Shown in pieces: positions 16,675 through 25,752 of a stretch of 64,000 nucleotides of DNA (positions within the stretch are counted from its first letter, which is position 1; each line of letters opens with the position of its first letter). Source of the DNA: Scandinavium sp036409475 (GTDB taxonomy: Bacteria; Pseudomonadota; Gammaproteobacteria; Enterobacterales; Enterobacteriaceae). The notes below the pieces were generated by a model, which saw only the letters and a list, made by a program, of their open reading frames with translations, was not told the DNA's origin and did no database searches. The stretch covers positions 1-64,000 of the forward strand of contig NZ_JAYRCK010000010.1 of the NCBI RefSeq assembly GCF_036409475.1, in the 5' to 3' direction. The position numbers and the translations under genes were made by a program.

Positions 16675-18210
16675 GTGGAAATATCAACCTCTCGTGCGCT
16701 GTGGCGCAATTTTCTGGGTCAGTCACCTGACTGGTACAAGTTAACGCTTCTTATCTTCCTGGCAATCAACCCGATTGTCTTTTTCATTGACCCCTTTGTG
16801 GCTGGATGGCTGCTGGTGGCGGAGTTTATCTTTACTCTCGCGATGGCCCTGAAATGCTATCCCCTGCTGCCTGGCGGCCTGCTGGCGATTGAAGGCGTGG
16901 CGATTGGCATGACCAGCGCAGAGCATGTGCGTGAAGAGATTGCCGGAAACCTGGAGGTGCTGTTGCTGCTGGTATTTATGGTCGCCGGCATCTATTTCAT
17001 GAAACAGCTTTTGCTGTTCATTTTCACGCGTCTGCTGTTGACCATTCAAAGCAAACAGATCCTCTCCGTGGCCTTTTGCCTTGCGGCAGCGTTTCTTTCC
17101 GCTTTCCTTGATGCTTTGACCGTTGTGGCGGTGATTATCAGCGTCGCCGTGGGGTTTTATGGCATTTATCATCGCGTCGCCTCCGCTCGTCCTAACGATA
17201 ACGACATGCTCGATGACAGCCACATTGAGATCCACAATCGCGAGGTTCTGGAGCAATTCCGAGGTTTCTTGCGCAGCCTGATGATGCACGCCAGCGTTGG
17301 TACCGCACTTGGCGGCGTGATGACCATGGTGGGCGAACCTCAGAATCTGATCATTGCCAAAACGGCGGGCTGGCATTTTGGTGAGTTCTTCTTGCGCATG
17401 CTGCCTGTTACCGTGCCCGTCTTCGTCTGTGGCTTGCTAACCTGCCTGCTGGTGGAGAAATTCAAATGGTTTGGTTATGGCGAGCAATTACCGGAGAGCG
17501 TCCGTGAAGTTCTGAAGGATTATGATACTCGCAGCCGTGAACAGCGTACGCGCCAGGAAACACTGAAGCTTGTTGTTCAGAGTATTATTGGCGTCTGGTT
17601 GGTGGTGGCACTTGCGCTGCATCTTGCCGAAGTCGGCTTAATTGGCCTGACGGTGATCATTCTCGCGACGTCTCTGACCGGGGTGACGGATGAACATGCC
17701 ATTGGTAAAGCCTTTACCGAAGCGTTACCGTTCACCGCCCTGCTCACCGTGTTTTTCGCGGTGGTGGCAGTCATTATCGATCAGCACCTGTTTGCCCCGA
17801 TTATCGAGTTCGTGCTGCAAGCGTCTCCGCATGCTCAGCTGTCGCTGTTCTATCTGTTCAACGGGTTACTCTCCTCCATTTCCGATAACGTGTTTGTGGG
17901 GACGGTTTATATCAATGAAGCCAAATCCGCGCTTGAACATGGCGCGATTACCCTGCCGCAGTTTGAAATGCTGGCCGTTGCCATTAATACCGGCACCAAC
18001 CTGCCTTCGGTTGCCACCCCGAACGGCCAGGCCGCGTTCTTGTTCCTGCTCACTTCAGCACTGGCGCCATTAATTCGCCTTTCCTACGGAAGAATGGTGT
18101 GGATGGCGCTGCCCTATACGATTGTTCTGACGCTGGTAGGATTGCTGTGTGTGGAGCTCACACTTATCCCTTATAGCGAATGGTTGTTTGTCCGCCCAAG
18201 GCCTGATTAA
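16675..18210 (+). CDS. nhaB: Na+/H+ antiporter NhaB
   Basis: A 511-residue inner-membrane antiporter exporting Na+ in exchange for protons, mainly at neutral pH. About a dozen hydrophobic segments are visible, and the sequence follows E. coli NhaB from the first residues (ALWRNFLGQSPDWYK). The start codon is GTG at 16675. It is followed by dsbB in the same direction, 160 bases downstream, with a GC-rich hairpin (GCCCGGA/TCCGGGC, about 18252-18271) in between. Confidence 0.97.
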   Translation: MEISTSRALWRNFLGQSPDWYKLTLLIFLAINPIVFFIDPFVAGWLLVAEFIFTLAMALKCYPLLPGGLLAIEGVAIGMTSAEHVREEIAGNLEVLLLLVFMVAGIYFMKQLLLFIFTRLLLTIQSKQILSVAFCLAAAFLSAFLDALTVVAVIISVAVGFYGIYHRVASARPNDNDMLDDSHIEIHNREVLEQFRGFLRSLMMHASVGTALGGVMTMVGEPQNLIIAKTAGWHFGEFFLRMLPVTVPVFVCGLLTCLLVEKFKWFGYGEQLPESVREVLKDYDTRSREQRTRQETLKLVVQSIIGVWLVVALALHLAEVGLIGLTVIILATSLTGVTDEHAIGKAFTEALPFTALLTVFFAVVAVIIDQHLFAPIIEFVLQASPHAQLSLFYLFNGLLSSISDNVFVGTVYINEAKSALEHGAITLPQFEMLAVAINTGTNLPSVATPNGQAAFLFLLTSALAPLIRLSYGRMVWMALPYTIVLTLVGLLCVELTLIPYSEWLFVRPRPD

Positions 18211-18371
18211 CAGCGCACCGTTACCGGTACATTAATTTTTCTCTGATTGACGCCCGGACCGCTTTCCGGGCAAATCCCCCCCTTTTACGCAATAATTTCT
18301 ACCGACATAGTGGCGGAGTAAATGTTTTCGTTTACACTGCGTGTGTCTTAGCACGTTCCAGGGAAATGATT

Positions 18372-18902
18372 ATGTTGCGATTTTTAAACCAGTGCTCGCG
18401 CGGTCGCGGAGCATGGTTGTTATTAGCGTTGACCGCTTTTGCATTGGAGATGGTGGCGCTGTGGTTCCAGCACGTGATGCTGTTGAAACCTTGTGTCCTT
18501 TGCATCTACGAGCGTTGCGCGCTGTTCGGTGTGATGGGTGCAGGCATTGTCGGTATGATTGCACCGAAATCGCCGTTACGTTTTGCCGCGATAGGTATCT
18601 GGATTTACAGCGCGATTCGCGGGCTGCAGCTGGCATGGGAACACACCATGATCCAGCTTCACCCTTCTCCGTTCCAGACCTGTGACTTTGCAGCCCGCTT
18701 CCCGACGTGGCTGCCGCTGGATAAATGGCTGCCGCAGGTGTTTGTTGCCAGCGGTGACTGCTCCGTACGCCAGTGGGAGTTTCTGAGTCTGGAAATGCCG
18801 CAGTGGCTGGTCGGTATCTTTGCGGCATTCCTGATTGTCGCGCTGCTGGTACTGATTGCTCAGCCTTTCAAACCGAAGAAACGTGACCTGTTCGGACGCT
18901 GA
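18372..18902 (+). CDS. dsbB: Disulfide bond oxidoreductase DsbB
   Basis: A 176-residue inner-membrane protein with four transmembrane segments that re-oxidises periplasmic DsbA and passes electrons to quinones. Both redox pairs are present: Cys41-Cys44 (CVLC) and Cys104-Cys130. I chose ATG 18372 (protein MLRFLNQ, as in E. coli) because AGGGA lies 7 bases upstream; an in-frame ATG two codons earlier overlaps that site. It is followed by a strong terminator. Confidence 0.97.
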   Translation: MLRFLNQCSRGRGAWLLLALTAFALEMVALWFQHVMLLKPCVLCIYERCALFGVMGAGIVGMIAPKSPLRFAAIGIWIYSAIRGLQLAWEHTMIQLHPSPFQTCDFAARFPTWLPLDKWLPQVFVASGDCSVRQWEFLSLEMPQWLVGIFAAFLIVALLVLIAQPFKPKKRDLFGR

Positions 18903-18914
18903 GTGATACCTCTT

Positions 18915-18941
18915 AAAAAACCCGCCCCCGCGGGTTTTTTT
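18915..18941 (+). terminator. dsbB terminator
   Basis: AACCCGC/GCGGGTT stem with a four-C loop and seven T, flanked by A residues, so it may work in both directions. Confidence 0.85.
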
Positions 18942-19021
18942 ATGCTTCCCTTTTGCCCAATAGGCCTGAAAACCATTCCTTTCACTTCTCGCTGATTCCG
19001 CTTCTCAACATCCCAGCCTAA

Positions 19022-19129
19022 TCCCCGGCACAAACCACCTGGGTTATTGAACAAGCTGAAATTGAACAGCAGGTTCAGGGCGGCAAAGAACTGAAAGATG
19101 TCATGCGTATGAGCCTGGCTGGCGTCTGA
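19022..19129 (+). pseudogene. Possible gene remnant between dsbB and ycgN
   Basis: An open stretch of 35 codons without a start, ending TTWVIEQAEIEQQVQGGKEL then KDVMRMSLAGV and a stop. The composition is protein-like (amphipathic, charged), but a TAA precedes it and no ribosome site exists. In E. coli this position carries umuDC and hlyE. It may be the 3' stump of a lost gene whose identity I cannot recognise. Confidence 0.3.
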
Positions 19130-19167
19130 CAGGCGATAGCGGGTGACATTTTCTCAGATTCAGCGAA

Positions 19168-19626
19168 TTAGCCCCGGCCGGGGTGATTCATGATGTGATC
19201 TTCCCAGTCCACCACATCGGACTCTTTTACCGCAATGTTGCGCACAGAAATACGTTCGCCGTGCATCGCCGCTTTTGAGCCCGTCAGCAAAGGGTGCCAG
19301 GTTGGGAGCGGTTTTCCTTCCGCCAGCAGGCGATACGCGCAGGTTTGCGGCAGCCATTCAAACGTCGGCAAGTTATCGCGCGTCAGCTTGATGCAGTCCG
19401 GTTCATACTCAAAACGACGCTCATAGTTCCGACACTGGCAGGTCTTGATGTTCAACTGGCGGCAGGCGACGTTGGTGAAATAGATTTCATCGCTGTCTTC
19501 ATCCATCAGCTTGTGCAGGCAGCACTGGCCGCAGCCGTCGCACAAAGATTCCCACTCTGCGTCGGTCATTTGCTCCAGCGTTTTGCTTTGCCAGAAAGGG
19601 ATGTTGCTCATAGGAATGTCCGCCAT
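19168..19626 (-). CDS. ycgN: YkgJ-type cysteine cluster protein YcgN (UPF0260)
   Basis: A 152-residue member of the UPF0260/YkgJ cysteine-cluster family. Conserved cysteines lie in CDGCGQCCLHKL, VACRQLN, CQCRNYERRF and CIKL, arranged like a metal or Fe-S site; function is unknown. It is collinear with E. coli YcgN. Start ambiguity: ATG 19626 (MADIPMSN) or ATG 19611 (MSNIPFW), the latter having GCGGA 7 bases upstream. It runs in the same direction as ycgM and ycgL. Confidence 0.93.
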   Translation of the reverse strand: MADIPMSNIPFWQSKTLEQMTDAEWESLCDGCGQCCLHKLMDEDSDEIYFTNVACRQLNIKTCQCRNYERRFEYEPDCIKLTRDNLPTFEWLPQTCAYRLLAEGKPLPTWHPLLTGSKAAMHGERISVRNIAVKESDVVDWEDHIMNHPGRG

Positions 19627-19705
19627 TGAAAACCAGGGTGCACCTTATAACCAGTCTGGCATGCGGATGCAAGTTTTGCCGCCCCTGATGGGCGGCAAGG
19701 GAGCG

Positions 19706-20365
19706 TTACAGCACTCGGGTGGTTAACGAGTTGCCGTTAAACGTCACTTCGAGCTCATCGCCGCTGTGCAGCGGACCCACCCCTTCCGGTGTTCCGGTGA
19801 GGATCACATCGCCGCTTTTCAGGGTGAAGAAGCGGCTCATGTAGGCAATCAGCGGCACAATTTTGTGGATCATGTCAGCCGTGGTGCCCTGCTGGCGAGC
19901 TTCACCGTTAATTTTTAGCCCGAGCGATGTATTTTGCGGATCGCTTTTAAATTCATTCACAGGAATAAAGCCCGAAATCGGACAGGAGTAATCAAAGCCT
20001 TTCGCTTTTTCCCACGGCTGACCGGCCTTTTTCATTTTGCCCTGAATATCACGCAAGGTGAGATCCAACGCGACACCATAACCGGCAATGGCCTTCATCA
20101 CGTGTTCTTCAGTCGCCTGGCGTAACGTAGCGCCAATCAGAATCGCCAGTTCGACTTCGTGATGCACAGAGCCCAGACCTTCCGGCAGCACTAGCGGCTG
20201 ACGGATATCACACAGCGCCGTTTCAGGCTTAATAAACAGCACCGGCTCTTCCGGCGTGGCGCTGCCCATTTCCTGAATATGCTTCGCGTAATTACTGCCC
20301 ACACAAACCACTTTACTGACCGGGTAATCCAGTAGCGCGCCCTGCCAGTTATGATGTTGATACAT
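19706..20365 (-). CDS. ycgM: Fumarylacetoacetate hydrolase family protein YcgM
   Basis: A 219-residue FAH-superfamily enzyme, probably hydrolysing or decarboxylating a small beta-diketo acid such as an acylpyruvate. Metal ligands are expected in HHEVELAILIG (two glutamates) and the downstream ALDLTLRD; the C-terminal signature LKSGDVILTGTPEGVGPL is complete. The true substrate in enterobacteria is not known. It sits 19 bases after ycgL in the conserved ycgL-ycgM-ycgN group. Confidence 0.93.
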   Translation of the reverse strand: MYQHHNWQGALLDYPVSKVVCVGSNYAKHIQEMGSATPEEPVLFIKPETALCDIRQPLVLPEGLGSVHHEVELAILIGATLRQATEEHVMKAIAGYGVALDLTLRDIQGKMKKAGQPWEKAKGFDYSCPISGFIPVNEFKSDPQNTSLGLKINGEARQQGTTADMIHKIVPLIAYMSRFFTLKSGDVILTGTPEGVGPLHSGDELEVTFNGNSLTTRVL

Positions 20366-20384
20366 GCCTGCTCCTGTCGTTGCG

Positions 20385-20660
20385 TTATTGTTTTCCGCTA
20401 GCCTGGAGATGAATCTTGAGTAAATTTTCCGGCGGTGGCGGAAGTTGCAGATAATAACCCTGTTCTTTCAGGGCTGTTTTGACCTTTTCCAGACTGGCAT
20501 TGACCAATTTTTTACGCCCGTCCAGGGGCAAAATCATGGCTAACTGCGGTTGACCAAATCCCGCCATTAATTCTTCCGGCACACGGGAAAAATCGTCTTT
20601 TTTTTCTACATATAAGTAGGTTTGGTCTCGTTTAGGACTTCTGTAGATCACACAAAACAT
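20385..20660 (-). CDS. ycgL: YcgL domain protein
   Basis: A 91-residue YcgL-family protein of unknown function, starting MFCVIYRSPKRDQTYLYVEKKDDF, almost the same as E. coli. The E. coli annotation has an N-terminal extension before this methionine that is not needed here. The C terminus is shorter than in E. coli. It is divergent from minC, with a 126-base spacer that must hold both promoters. Confidence 0.92.
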   Translation of the reverse strand: MFCVIYRSPKRDQTYLYVEKKDDFSRVPEELMAGFGQPQLAMILPLDGRKKLVNASLEKVKTALKEQGYYLQLPPPPENLLKIHLQASGKQ

Positions 20661-20786
20661 GACTTTTACTCTGAATTAGACTGTGGTTACTTGCCTCTCT
20701 ATATTTGTGACTATAACATGCCCTGTAGTCTTCGGAATATCGCCGCAGCGGTGCGGGCGATAAATTGAAAATTGAGTAAGGCCAGG

Positions 20787-21485
20787 ATGTCAAATACGCC
20801 CATCGAACTTAAAGGCAGTAGCTTCACGTTATCCGTGGTTCATTTGCACGAGGCAAAACCCGAGGTTATTCGTCAGGCGTTAGAAGACAAAATCGCTCAG
20901 GCTCCCGCTTTCCTGCGCCACGCCCCCGTTGTGGTGAATATCAGCAGCCTGGTTGATGTCACGAAATGGCAGCCCCTTCAGCAGGCCATTGCAGCAACCG
21001 GTTTGCGCATCATGGGCGTTAGCGGGTGTAAAAATCCGCAATTAAAAGCAGAAATCGACAGCGCGGGCATTCCCTTACTGACTGAAGGGAAAGAAAAAAT
21101 CACCCGTGCAGTACCGGTTGAGGCCCCAACGCCAGCACCAATTGTTACCCCGGTCACAAAAACGAGATTGATTGATACGCCGGTTCGTTCCGGTCAGCGC
21201 ATTTATGCACCAAACTGTGATCTGATTGTGACAAGTCACGTCAGCGCAGGCGCAGAACTGATCGCCGACGGCAATATTCACATCTATGGCATGATGCGGG
21301 GACGCGCACTGGCCGGTGCCAGTGGCGACAGAGAAGCACAAATATTTTGTACCCACCTTGCGGCAGAACTGATGTCCATCGCAGGGGTTTACTGGCTGAG
21401 TGACAATATCCCGGCCGATTATTATGGCAAAGCGGTCCGTCTGCGTCTGGACGCCGCCGCTCTGACAATTGAACCGTTAAACTAA
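20787..21485 (+). CDS. minC: Septum-site inhibitor MinC
   Basis: A 232-residue inhibitor of FtsZ polymerisation that, recruited by MinD to the membrane, blocks division at cell poles. The N-terminal FtsZ-binding domain and a variable Pro/Val/Thr linker (about residues 103-122) lead to the conserved C-terminal beta-helix that dimerises and binds MinD (GQRIYAPNCDLIVTSHVSAGAELIADGNIHIYG). I chose ATG 20787 (MSNTPIEL, as in E. coli); an upstream in-frame start at 20772 lacks a ribosome site. First gene of minCDE. Confidence 0.97.
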   Translation: MSNTPIELKGSSFTLSVVHLHEAKPEVIRQALEDKIAQAPAFLRHAPVVVNISSLVDVTKWQPLQQAIAATGLRIMGVSGCKNPQLKAEIDSAGIPLLTEGKEKITRAVPVEAPTPAPIVTPVTKTRLIDTPVRSGQRIYAPNCDLIVTSHVSAGAELIADGNIHIYGMMRGRALAGASGDREAQIFCTHLAAELMSIAGVYWLSDNIPADYYGKAVRLRLDAAALTIEPLN

Positions 21486-21508
21486 TCCCTTTTTAACAAG
21501 GAATTTCT

Positions 21509-22321
21509 ATGGCACGCATTATTGTTGTGACTTCGGGTAAAGGGGGCGTTGGCAAGACCACCTCCAGCGCGGCCATCGCTACTGGTTTGGCCCAGAAGGG
21601 AAAGAAAACTGTCGTTATCGATTTTGATATCGGTCTGCGTAACCTGGATCTGATCATGGGTTGCGAACGTCGCGTCGTGTATGACTTCGTTAACGTCATT
21701 CAGGGTGATGCGACGCTGAATCAGGCGCTGATTAAAGATAAGCGTACCGAAAACCTCTACATTCTCCCGGCTTCGCAGACTCGCGATAAAGACGCGCTGA
21801 CCTACGAAGGCGTCGAAAAAGTGCTGGAAGAGCTGAAGAAGATGGAGTTTGACTTCATCGTCTGTGATTCCCCGGCCGGTATCGAAACCGGTGCGCTGAT
21901 GGCGCTTTATTTCGCCGATGAAGCGGTGATCACCACCAACCCGGAAGTCTCTTCCGTACGTGACTCCGACCGTATTCTCGGCATTCTGGCGTCCAAATCC
22001 CGTCGTGCCGAAAAAGGCGAAGACCCGATTAAAGAACATCTCCTGCTGACCCGTTACAACCCGGGCCGCGTAAGCAAAGGCGACATGCTGAGCATGGAAG
22101 ATGTGCTGGAAATTCTGCGCATTAAACTGGTTGGCGTGATCCCGGAAGATCAGTCAGTCCTTCGTGCCTCTAACCAGGGTGAGCCGGTTATTCTGGATAC
22201 CGAAGCGGACGCAGGCAAAGCCTACGCCGACACGGTAGATCGTCTGCTGGGAGAAGAACGTCCTTTCCGCTTCATCGAAGAAGAGAAGAAAGGTTTCCTC
22301 AAACGCCTGTTCGGAGGATAA
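21509..22321 (+). CDS. minD: Septum-site ATPase MinD
   Basis: A 270-residue ParA/MinD-family ATPase that binds the membrane as an ATP dimer, recruits MinC and oscillates with MinE. The deviant Walker A is SGKGGVGKTT near residues 10-19, and the C-terminal amphipathic membrane-targeting helix ends GFLKRLFGG. The length is identical to E. coli. A good ribosome site (AAGGAA) precedes ATG. minE starts three bases after its stop. Confidence 0.98.
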   Translation: MARIIVVTSGKGGVGKTTSSAAIATGLAQKGKKTVVIDFDIGLRNLDLIMGCERRVVYDFVNVIQGDATLNQALIKDKRTENLYILPASQTRDKDALTYEGVEKVLEELKKMEFDFIVCDSPAGIETGALMALYFADEAVITTNPEVSSVRDSDRILGILASKSRRAEKGEDPIKEHLLLTRYNPGRVSKGDMLSMEDVLEILRIKLVGVIPEDQSVLRASNQGEPVILDTEADAGKAYADTVDRLLGEERPFRFIEEEKKGFLKRLFGG

Positions 22322-22324
22322 GTT

Positions 22325-22594
22325 ATGGCATTACTCGACTTTTTTCTCTCACGAAAAAAGAACACCGCCAACATCGCGAAAGAACGTTTACAGATTATCG
22401 TCGCGGAACGCCGTCGCAGTGACGCCGAGCCGCATTACCTGCCGCAGCTCAGGAAAGACATTCTTGAGGTAATTTGCAAGTACGTGCAGATTGACCCGGA
22501 AATGGTCACCGTGCAGTTAGAGCAGAAAGATGGCGATATCTCGATTCTCGAACTTAACGTTACGCTTCCCGAAGCGGAAGAGTCGAAATCCTGA
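22325..22594 (+). CDS. minE: Division topological specificity factor MinE
   Basis: An 89-residue regulator that stimulates MinD ATPase and keeps MinCD off mid-cell. N-terminal MALLDFFLSRKKNTANIAKERL is the membrane/anti-MinCD helix, and the remainder is the topological-specificity dimerisation domain. It is tightly coupled to minD and followed by a strong terminator, closing the operon. Confidence 0.98.
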   Translation: MALLDFFLSRKKNTANIAKERLQIIVAERRRSDAEPHYLPQLRKDILEVICKYVQIDPEMVTVQLEQKDGDISILELNVTLPEAEESKS

Positions 22595-22598
22595 TGTG

Positions 22599-22627
22599 AA
22601 AAAACCCCGGATGTCCGGGGTTTTTTA
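22599..22627 (+). terminator. minCDE terminator
   Basis: AACCCCGG/CCGGGGTT stem with ATGT loop, A run before and T6 after. It could also serve the opposite strand. Confidence 0.88.
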
Positions 22628-22633
22628 TTGCGC

Positions 22634-22702
22634 TTCCCCGGTGGCGCTACGCTTACCGGGGCTACAAAGTAGGCCGGGCAAACGCAGTGCCGCCCGGCGT
22701 TA
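22634..22702. repeat. Pair of REP-like palindromes (BIME) between minE and rnd
   Basis: Two short imperfect palindromes in opposite orientation, one with arms CCCCGGTGGCG/TACCGGGGCTAC and one with GTAGGCCGGGC/GCCCGGCG, separated by a few bases. This is the usual extragenic REP pair of enterobacteria. It ends just before the rnd stop codon. Confidence 0.8.
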
Positions 22703-22703
22703 T

Positions 22704-23831
22704 TTACCCCGGATACTCAGCCAACAGCGCGTTCAGGCGATCGGCCATCAATTCGCCTCGCCAGCCTGACACCAGTTCTGGCAGCGAACTCTGCGGTTTC
22801 AGCTTCCAGTGCCAGTTCAGCAACTGATTAATCTGTCGACGCGAGGCCATCAGTTCAACGCTAACACCCTTCTCGGTACTGACTTCCTGCATCAGGGCTT
22901 TAATGACTTTAAACACCTTGCGATAGCTCGGCATATCCATCAGATTCAGCAGCGGCTCGGGCAGCGCCTCTTCCGGTAACGCTTGTGCTTTTTCGACCAG
23001 GCTTAACAACGTGTTGCCATGGAAACGAATCTCGCTGCCCGACAGTCCCAGACTGTCAAGTTCACCGAGGGAACCCGGCATGTAGCGCGCCACACTCCAT
23101 AAGTGCTCTTCACGAACCACGAAATTCACGGCCAGATTACGCTCACGCGCTTTGCGTAAACGCCAGTCGGCCAACAGTTTGAGGCAGGCCAACTGGCGAG
23201 TACGCAGCTGAGAAGCGTTGGTGATATCACGCCAGGCCTCAGCCGGGTCGACCACTTCCTGACGGCGCTGCATCATCAAACGACATTCGTCGAGCGCCGC
23301 AGGCAGCCAACCACTGGTGTCGGTTTCATCCATCAGCTTTTTAGCAATCGGCAGTAAATACCAGACGTCTGCCGCCGCGTAATCGCACTGACGCTCTGTC
23401 AGTGGGCGCGCCAGCCAGTCGGTGCGCGATTCACTCTTGTCCAGCGCAATGCCGGTGTACTCTTCCACCATTGCGGCAAAACCCCACGACATCGGACGTC
23501 CGCAGAAGGCAGCCAGAACTTGTGTGTCGATAAGCGGGTCGGGCAATTCACCAAACGCATTCAGGAAAACTTCAAGATCTTCGCTGCCCGCATGCAAATA
23601 TTTGGTGACATTTTTGTCCTGCATTAAGGCTTTAAAAGGACGCCAGTCGGTGATGGTCAGCGGGTCAATCAACACCACCTGATTGCCATCAAACATCTGA
23701 ATCAGGCCCAACTGCGGATAATAAGTACGGGTGCGGACAAATTCGGTGTCCAGCGCAATAGCAGGGACGTCACGCGCCGCTTCACAAGCGGCCTGCAGCG
23801 CAGCGTCCTCGGTGATCATCTGATAATTCAA
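22704..23831 (-). CDS. rnd: Ribonuclease D
   Basis: A 375-residue 3'-5' exoribonuclease that trims tRNA precursors and other structured RNAs. The DEDD exonuclease domain begins IALDTEFVRTRTYYPQLGLIQ (DxE) and includes the Tyr-containing CDYAAADVWYLL; two HRDC domains follow. The reading frame stays open upstream, but homology to E. coli begins at TTG 23831 (MNYQMIT), and E. coli rnd also initiates at UUG. I therefore use that codon. The ribosome site is weak (TAGAG), in line with its known poor translation initiation. Confidence 0.95.
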   Translation of the reverse strand: MNYQMITEDAALQAACEAARDVPAIALDTEFVRTRTYYPQLGLIQMFDGNQVVLIDPLTITDWRPFKALMQDKNVTKYLHAGSEDLEVFLNAFGELPDPLIDTQVLAAFCGRPMSWGFAAMVEEYTGIALDKSESRTDWLARPLTERQCDYAAADVWYLLPIAKKLMDETDTSGWLPAALDECRLMMQRRQEVVDPAEAWRDITNASQLRTRQLACLKLLADWRLRKARERNLAVNFVVREEHLWSVARYMPGSLGELDSLGLSGSEIRFHGNTLLSLVEKAQALPEEALPEPLLNLMDMPSYRKVFKVIKALMQEVSTEKGVSVELMASRRQINQLLNWHWKLKPQSSLPELVSGWRGELMADRLNALLAEYPG

Positions 23832-23857
23832 TTTGTATTCTCTAGGGTTTGCGCCCA

Positions 23858-23882
23858 TAAAAAACGCCGGCTTAACCGGCGT
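23858..23882 (-). terminator. fadD terminator
   Basis: ACGCCGG/CCGGCGT stem with a five-base loop; minus-strand T6 follows. It lies 22 bases past the fadD stop codon. Confidence 0.82.
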
Positions 23883-23904
23883 CTGATGGCGACTGACGTA
23901 TAGC

Positions 23905-25590
23905 TCAGGCTTTATTGTCCACTTTAGCACGGGCTTCGTCACGAAGTTCTCGTCGCAAAATCTTTCCGACATTCGATTTCGGCAGCTCATCACGGAACTC
24001 AACCAGTTTAGGCACTTTATAGCCGGTCAGCTGACGGCGACAGAACGTGATCAGCGCTTCTTCGGTCAGCGAGGCGTCTTTCTTCACCACAAAGATTTTT
24101 ACGGCTTCCCCACTGCTGCCTGAAGGCACGCCAACAGCGGCCACTTCCTGTACGCCTGAGTGCTGCATCACGACGTCTTCGATTTCGTTCGGATAGACGT
24201 TAAAGCCCGACACCAGGATCATGTCCTTTTTACGGTCGACGATGCGCATAAAGCCCTCTTCGTCCATCACCGCGATATCGCCAGTATGCAGCCAGCCGTT
24301 TTTGATGATTTCATCGGTAGCGTCCGGGCGCTGCCAGTAACCCAACATCACCTGCGGGCCTTTGACACACAGCTCACCCGGTTCACCCGGCGCGACTTCG
24401 TTATTGTCATCGTCCACCAGCTTCACTTCCGTGGACGGCACCGGCAGGCCAATACTGCCGCTGTGATAGTCAATATCGTGCGGGTTCACGCTGACCAGCG
24501 GCGCGCACTCTGTCAGGCCATAGCCTTCCAGCAGATAACGCCCAGTCAGTTTTACCCAACGCTCCGCCACGACTTGCTGAACTGGCATTCCGCCACCTGC
24601 AGAGAGGCGCATGGTGGAGAAATCCAATTGCTGAAACTCTTTGTTGTTTAGCAGCGCGTTGAACAGCGTGTTTACGCCGGTCATGGCCGTAAACGGGTAT
24701 TTCGCCAGCTCTTTTACCAACCCCGGAATGTCACGTGGATTAGTGATCAGCAGGTTCTGCCCGCCTAGTTCAATAAACAGCAGGCAGTTCATGGTCAGCG
24801 CAAAGATGTGATACAGCGGCAGCGCGGTCACCACCAGCTCTTTGCCTGGATGGAACAACGGCCCGTAAGTGGCGTGCACCTGTGCGAGGTTTGCCAGCAT
24901 ATTACGGTGCGTCAGCATCGCGCCTTTGGCGACGCCGGTTGTCCCGCCGGTGTATTGCAGGAACGCCAAATCCTCAGAGACCACTTCCGGTTTGACGTAC
25001 TGCATCCGGTAGCCCTGTTGCAGAGCACGGCGGAATGAGATGGCATCCGGCAGATGGTATTTCGGCACCAGACGCTTGATATATTTCACCACAAAGTTGA
25101 CCAGCGTGCCTTTGGCTGTGGAGAGCTGGTCGCCCATGCGCGTCAGGATCACGTGACGAACCTGCGTTTTCTCAACCACTTTTTCCAGCGTGTGGGCAAA
25201 GTTGGAGACAATCACAATCGCGCTGGCTCCGCTGTCGTTGAGCTGATGCTCCAGCTCACGCGGTGTATAAAGTGGGTTCACGTTCACGACAATCATACCG
25301 GCTCGCAGAATGCCAAACAGCGCCACCGGATATTGCAGCAGGTTTGGCATCATCAGCGCCACACGGTCGCCTTTTTGCAGACCCAGCCCTTCTTGCAGAT
25401 AGGCGGCAAACGCACGGCTGCGCTCTTCGAGCTTACGGAATGTCATCACCTCGCCCATGTTGGTAAACGCGGGCTGGTCGGCAAAACGGGTTGTCGCCTG
25501 TTCGAACAGATCTACCAGGGATTGATAACGGTCAGGATCGATCTCCGCCGGGACATCAGCGGGGTAACGGTTAAGCCAAACCTTTTTCAA
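23905..25590 (-). CDS. fadD: Long-chain fatty acid-CoA ligase
   Basis: A 561-residue acyl-CoA synthetase that activates long-chain fatty acids at the inner membrane during uptake by FadL. The ATP/AMP motif is YTGGTTGVAKGAML, and the adenylate-forming signature includes GYGLTECAPLVSVNP; the fatty-acyl signature is NGWLHTGDIAVMDEEGFMRIVDRKKDMI. I use TTG 25590: GAGGTGAT lies 5 bases upstream and the resulting length equals E. coli FadD. A FadR-like operator upstream indicates repression lifted by acyl-CoA. Confidence 0.97.
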   Translation of the reverse strand: MKKVWLNRYPADVPAEIDPDRYQSLVDLFEQATTRFADQPAFTNMGEVMTFRKLEERSRAFAAYLQEGLGLQKGDRVALMMPNLLQYPVALFGILRAGMIVVNVNPLYTPRELEHQLNDSGASAIVIVSNFAHTLEKVVEKTQVRHVILTRMGDQLSTAKGTLVNFVVKYIKRLVPKYHLPDAISFRRALQQGYRMQYVKPEVVSEDLAFLQYTGGTTGVAKGAMLTHRNMLANLAQVHATYGPLFHPGKELVVTALPLYHIFALTMNCLLFIELGGQNLLITNPRDIPGLVKELAKYPFTAMTGVNTLFNALLNNKEFQQLDFSTMRLSAGGGMPVQQVVAERWVKLTGRYLLEGYGLTECAPLVSVNPHDIDYHSGSIGLPVPSTEVKLVDDDNNEVAPGEPGELCVKGPQVMLGYWQRPDATDEIIKNGWLHTGDIAVMDEEGFMRIVDRKKDMILVSGFNVYPNEIEDVVMQHSGVQEVAAVGVPSGSSGEAVKIFVVKKDASLTEEALITFCRRQLTGYKVPKLVEFRDELPKSNVGKILRRELRDEARAKVDNKA

Positions 25591-25661
25591 TGCATCACCT
25601 CTGAAATGAGAATTCGTCGTCATCACAACCCCTGTTAATAAACAAAACATTAACAACATAT

Positions 25662-25680
25662 TAACTAATCGTACCAGTTT
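25662..25680 (-). promoter_or_regulatory. Candidate FadR operator upstream of fadD
   Basis: On the minus strand ACTGGTACGATTAGTTA fits the FadR consensus (CTGGTCNGANNNGTT type), 70-90 bases upstream of the fadD start. fadR itself lies about 9 kb away in this window. Confidence 0.6.
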
Positions 25681-25752
25681 ATTAATTAATCGGATTTAAG
25701 GTTGCGAAGCGCGTCACTATTTATTTTTCTTATGTCCGGGAGTCCATCCCAC

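Noticed and set aside
19676..19698. Hairpin TTGCCGCCC/GGGCGGCAA beside ycgM considered as its terminator
   Set aside because: T residues are on the wrong side for the leftward ycgM transcript, so a rho-independent terminator is not supported.
23832..24002. N-terminal extension of RNase D reading through the fadD terminator region
   Set aside because: Homology starts exactly at the TTG codon at 23831, as in E. coli; the upstream frame crosses the fadD terminator and fadD coding DNA.
25591..25659. N-terminal extension of FadD from an upstream ATG
   Set aside because: TTG 25590 has a strong ribosome site and restores the 561-residue length of E. coli FadD.
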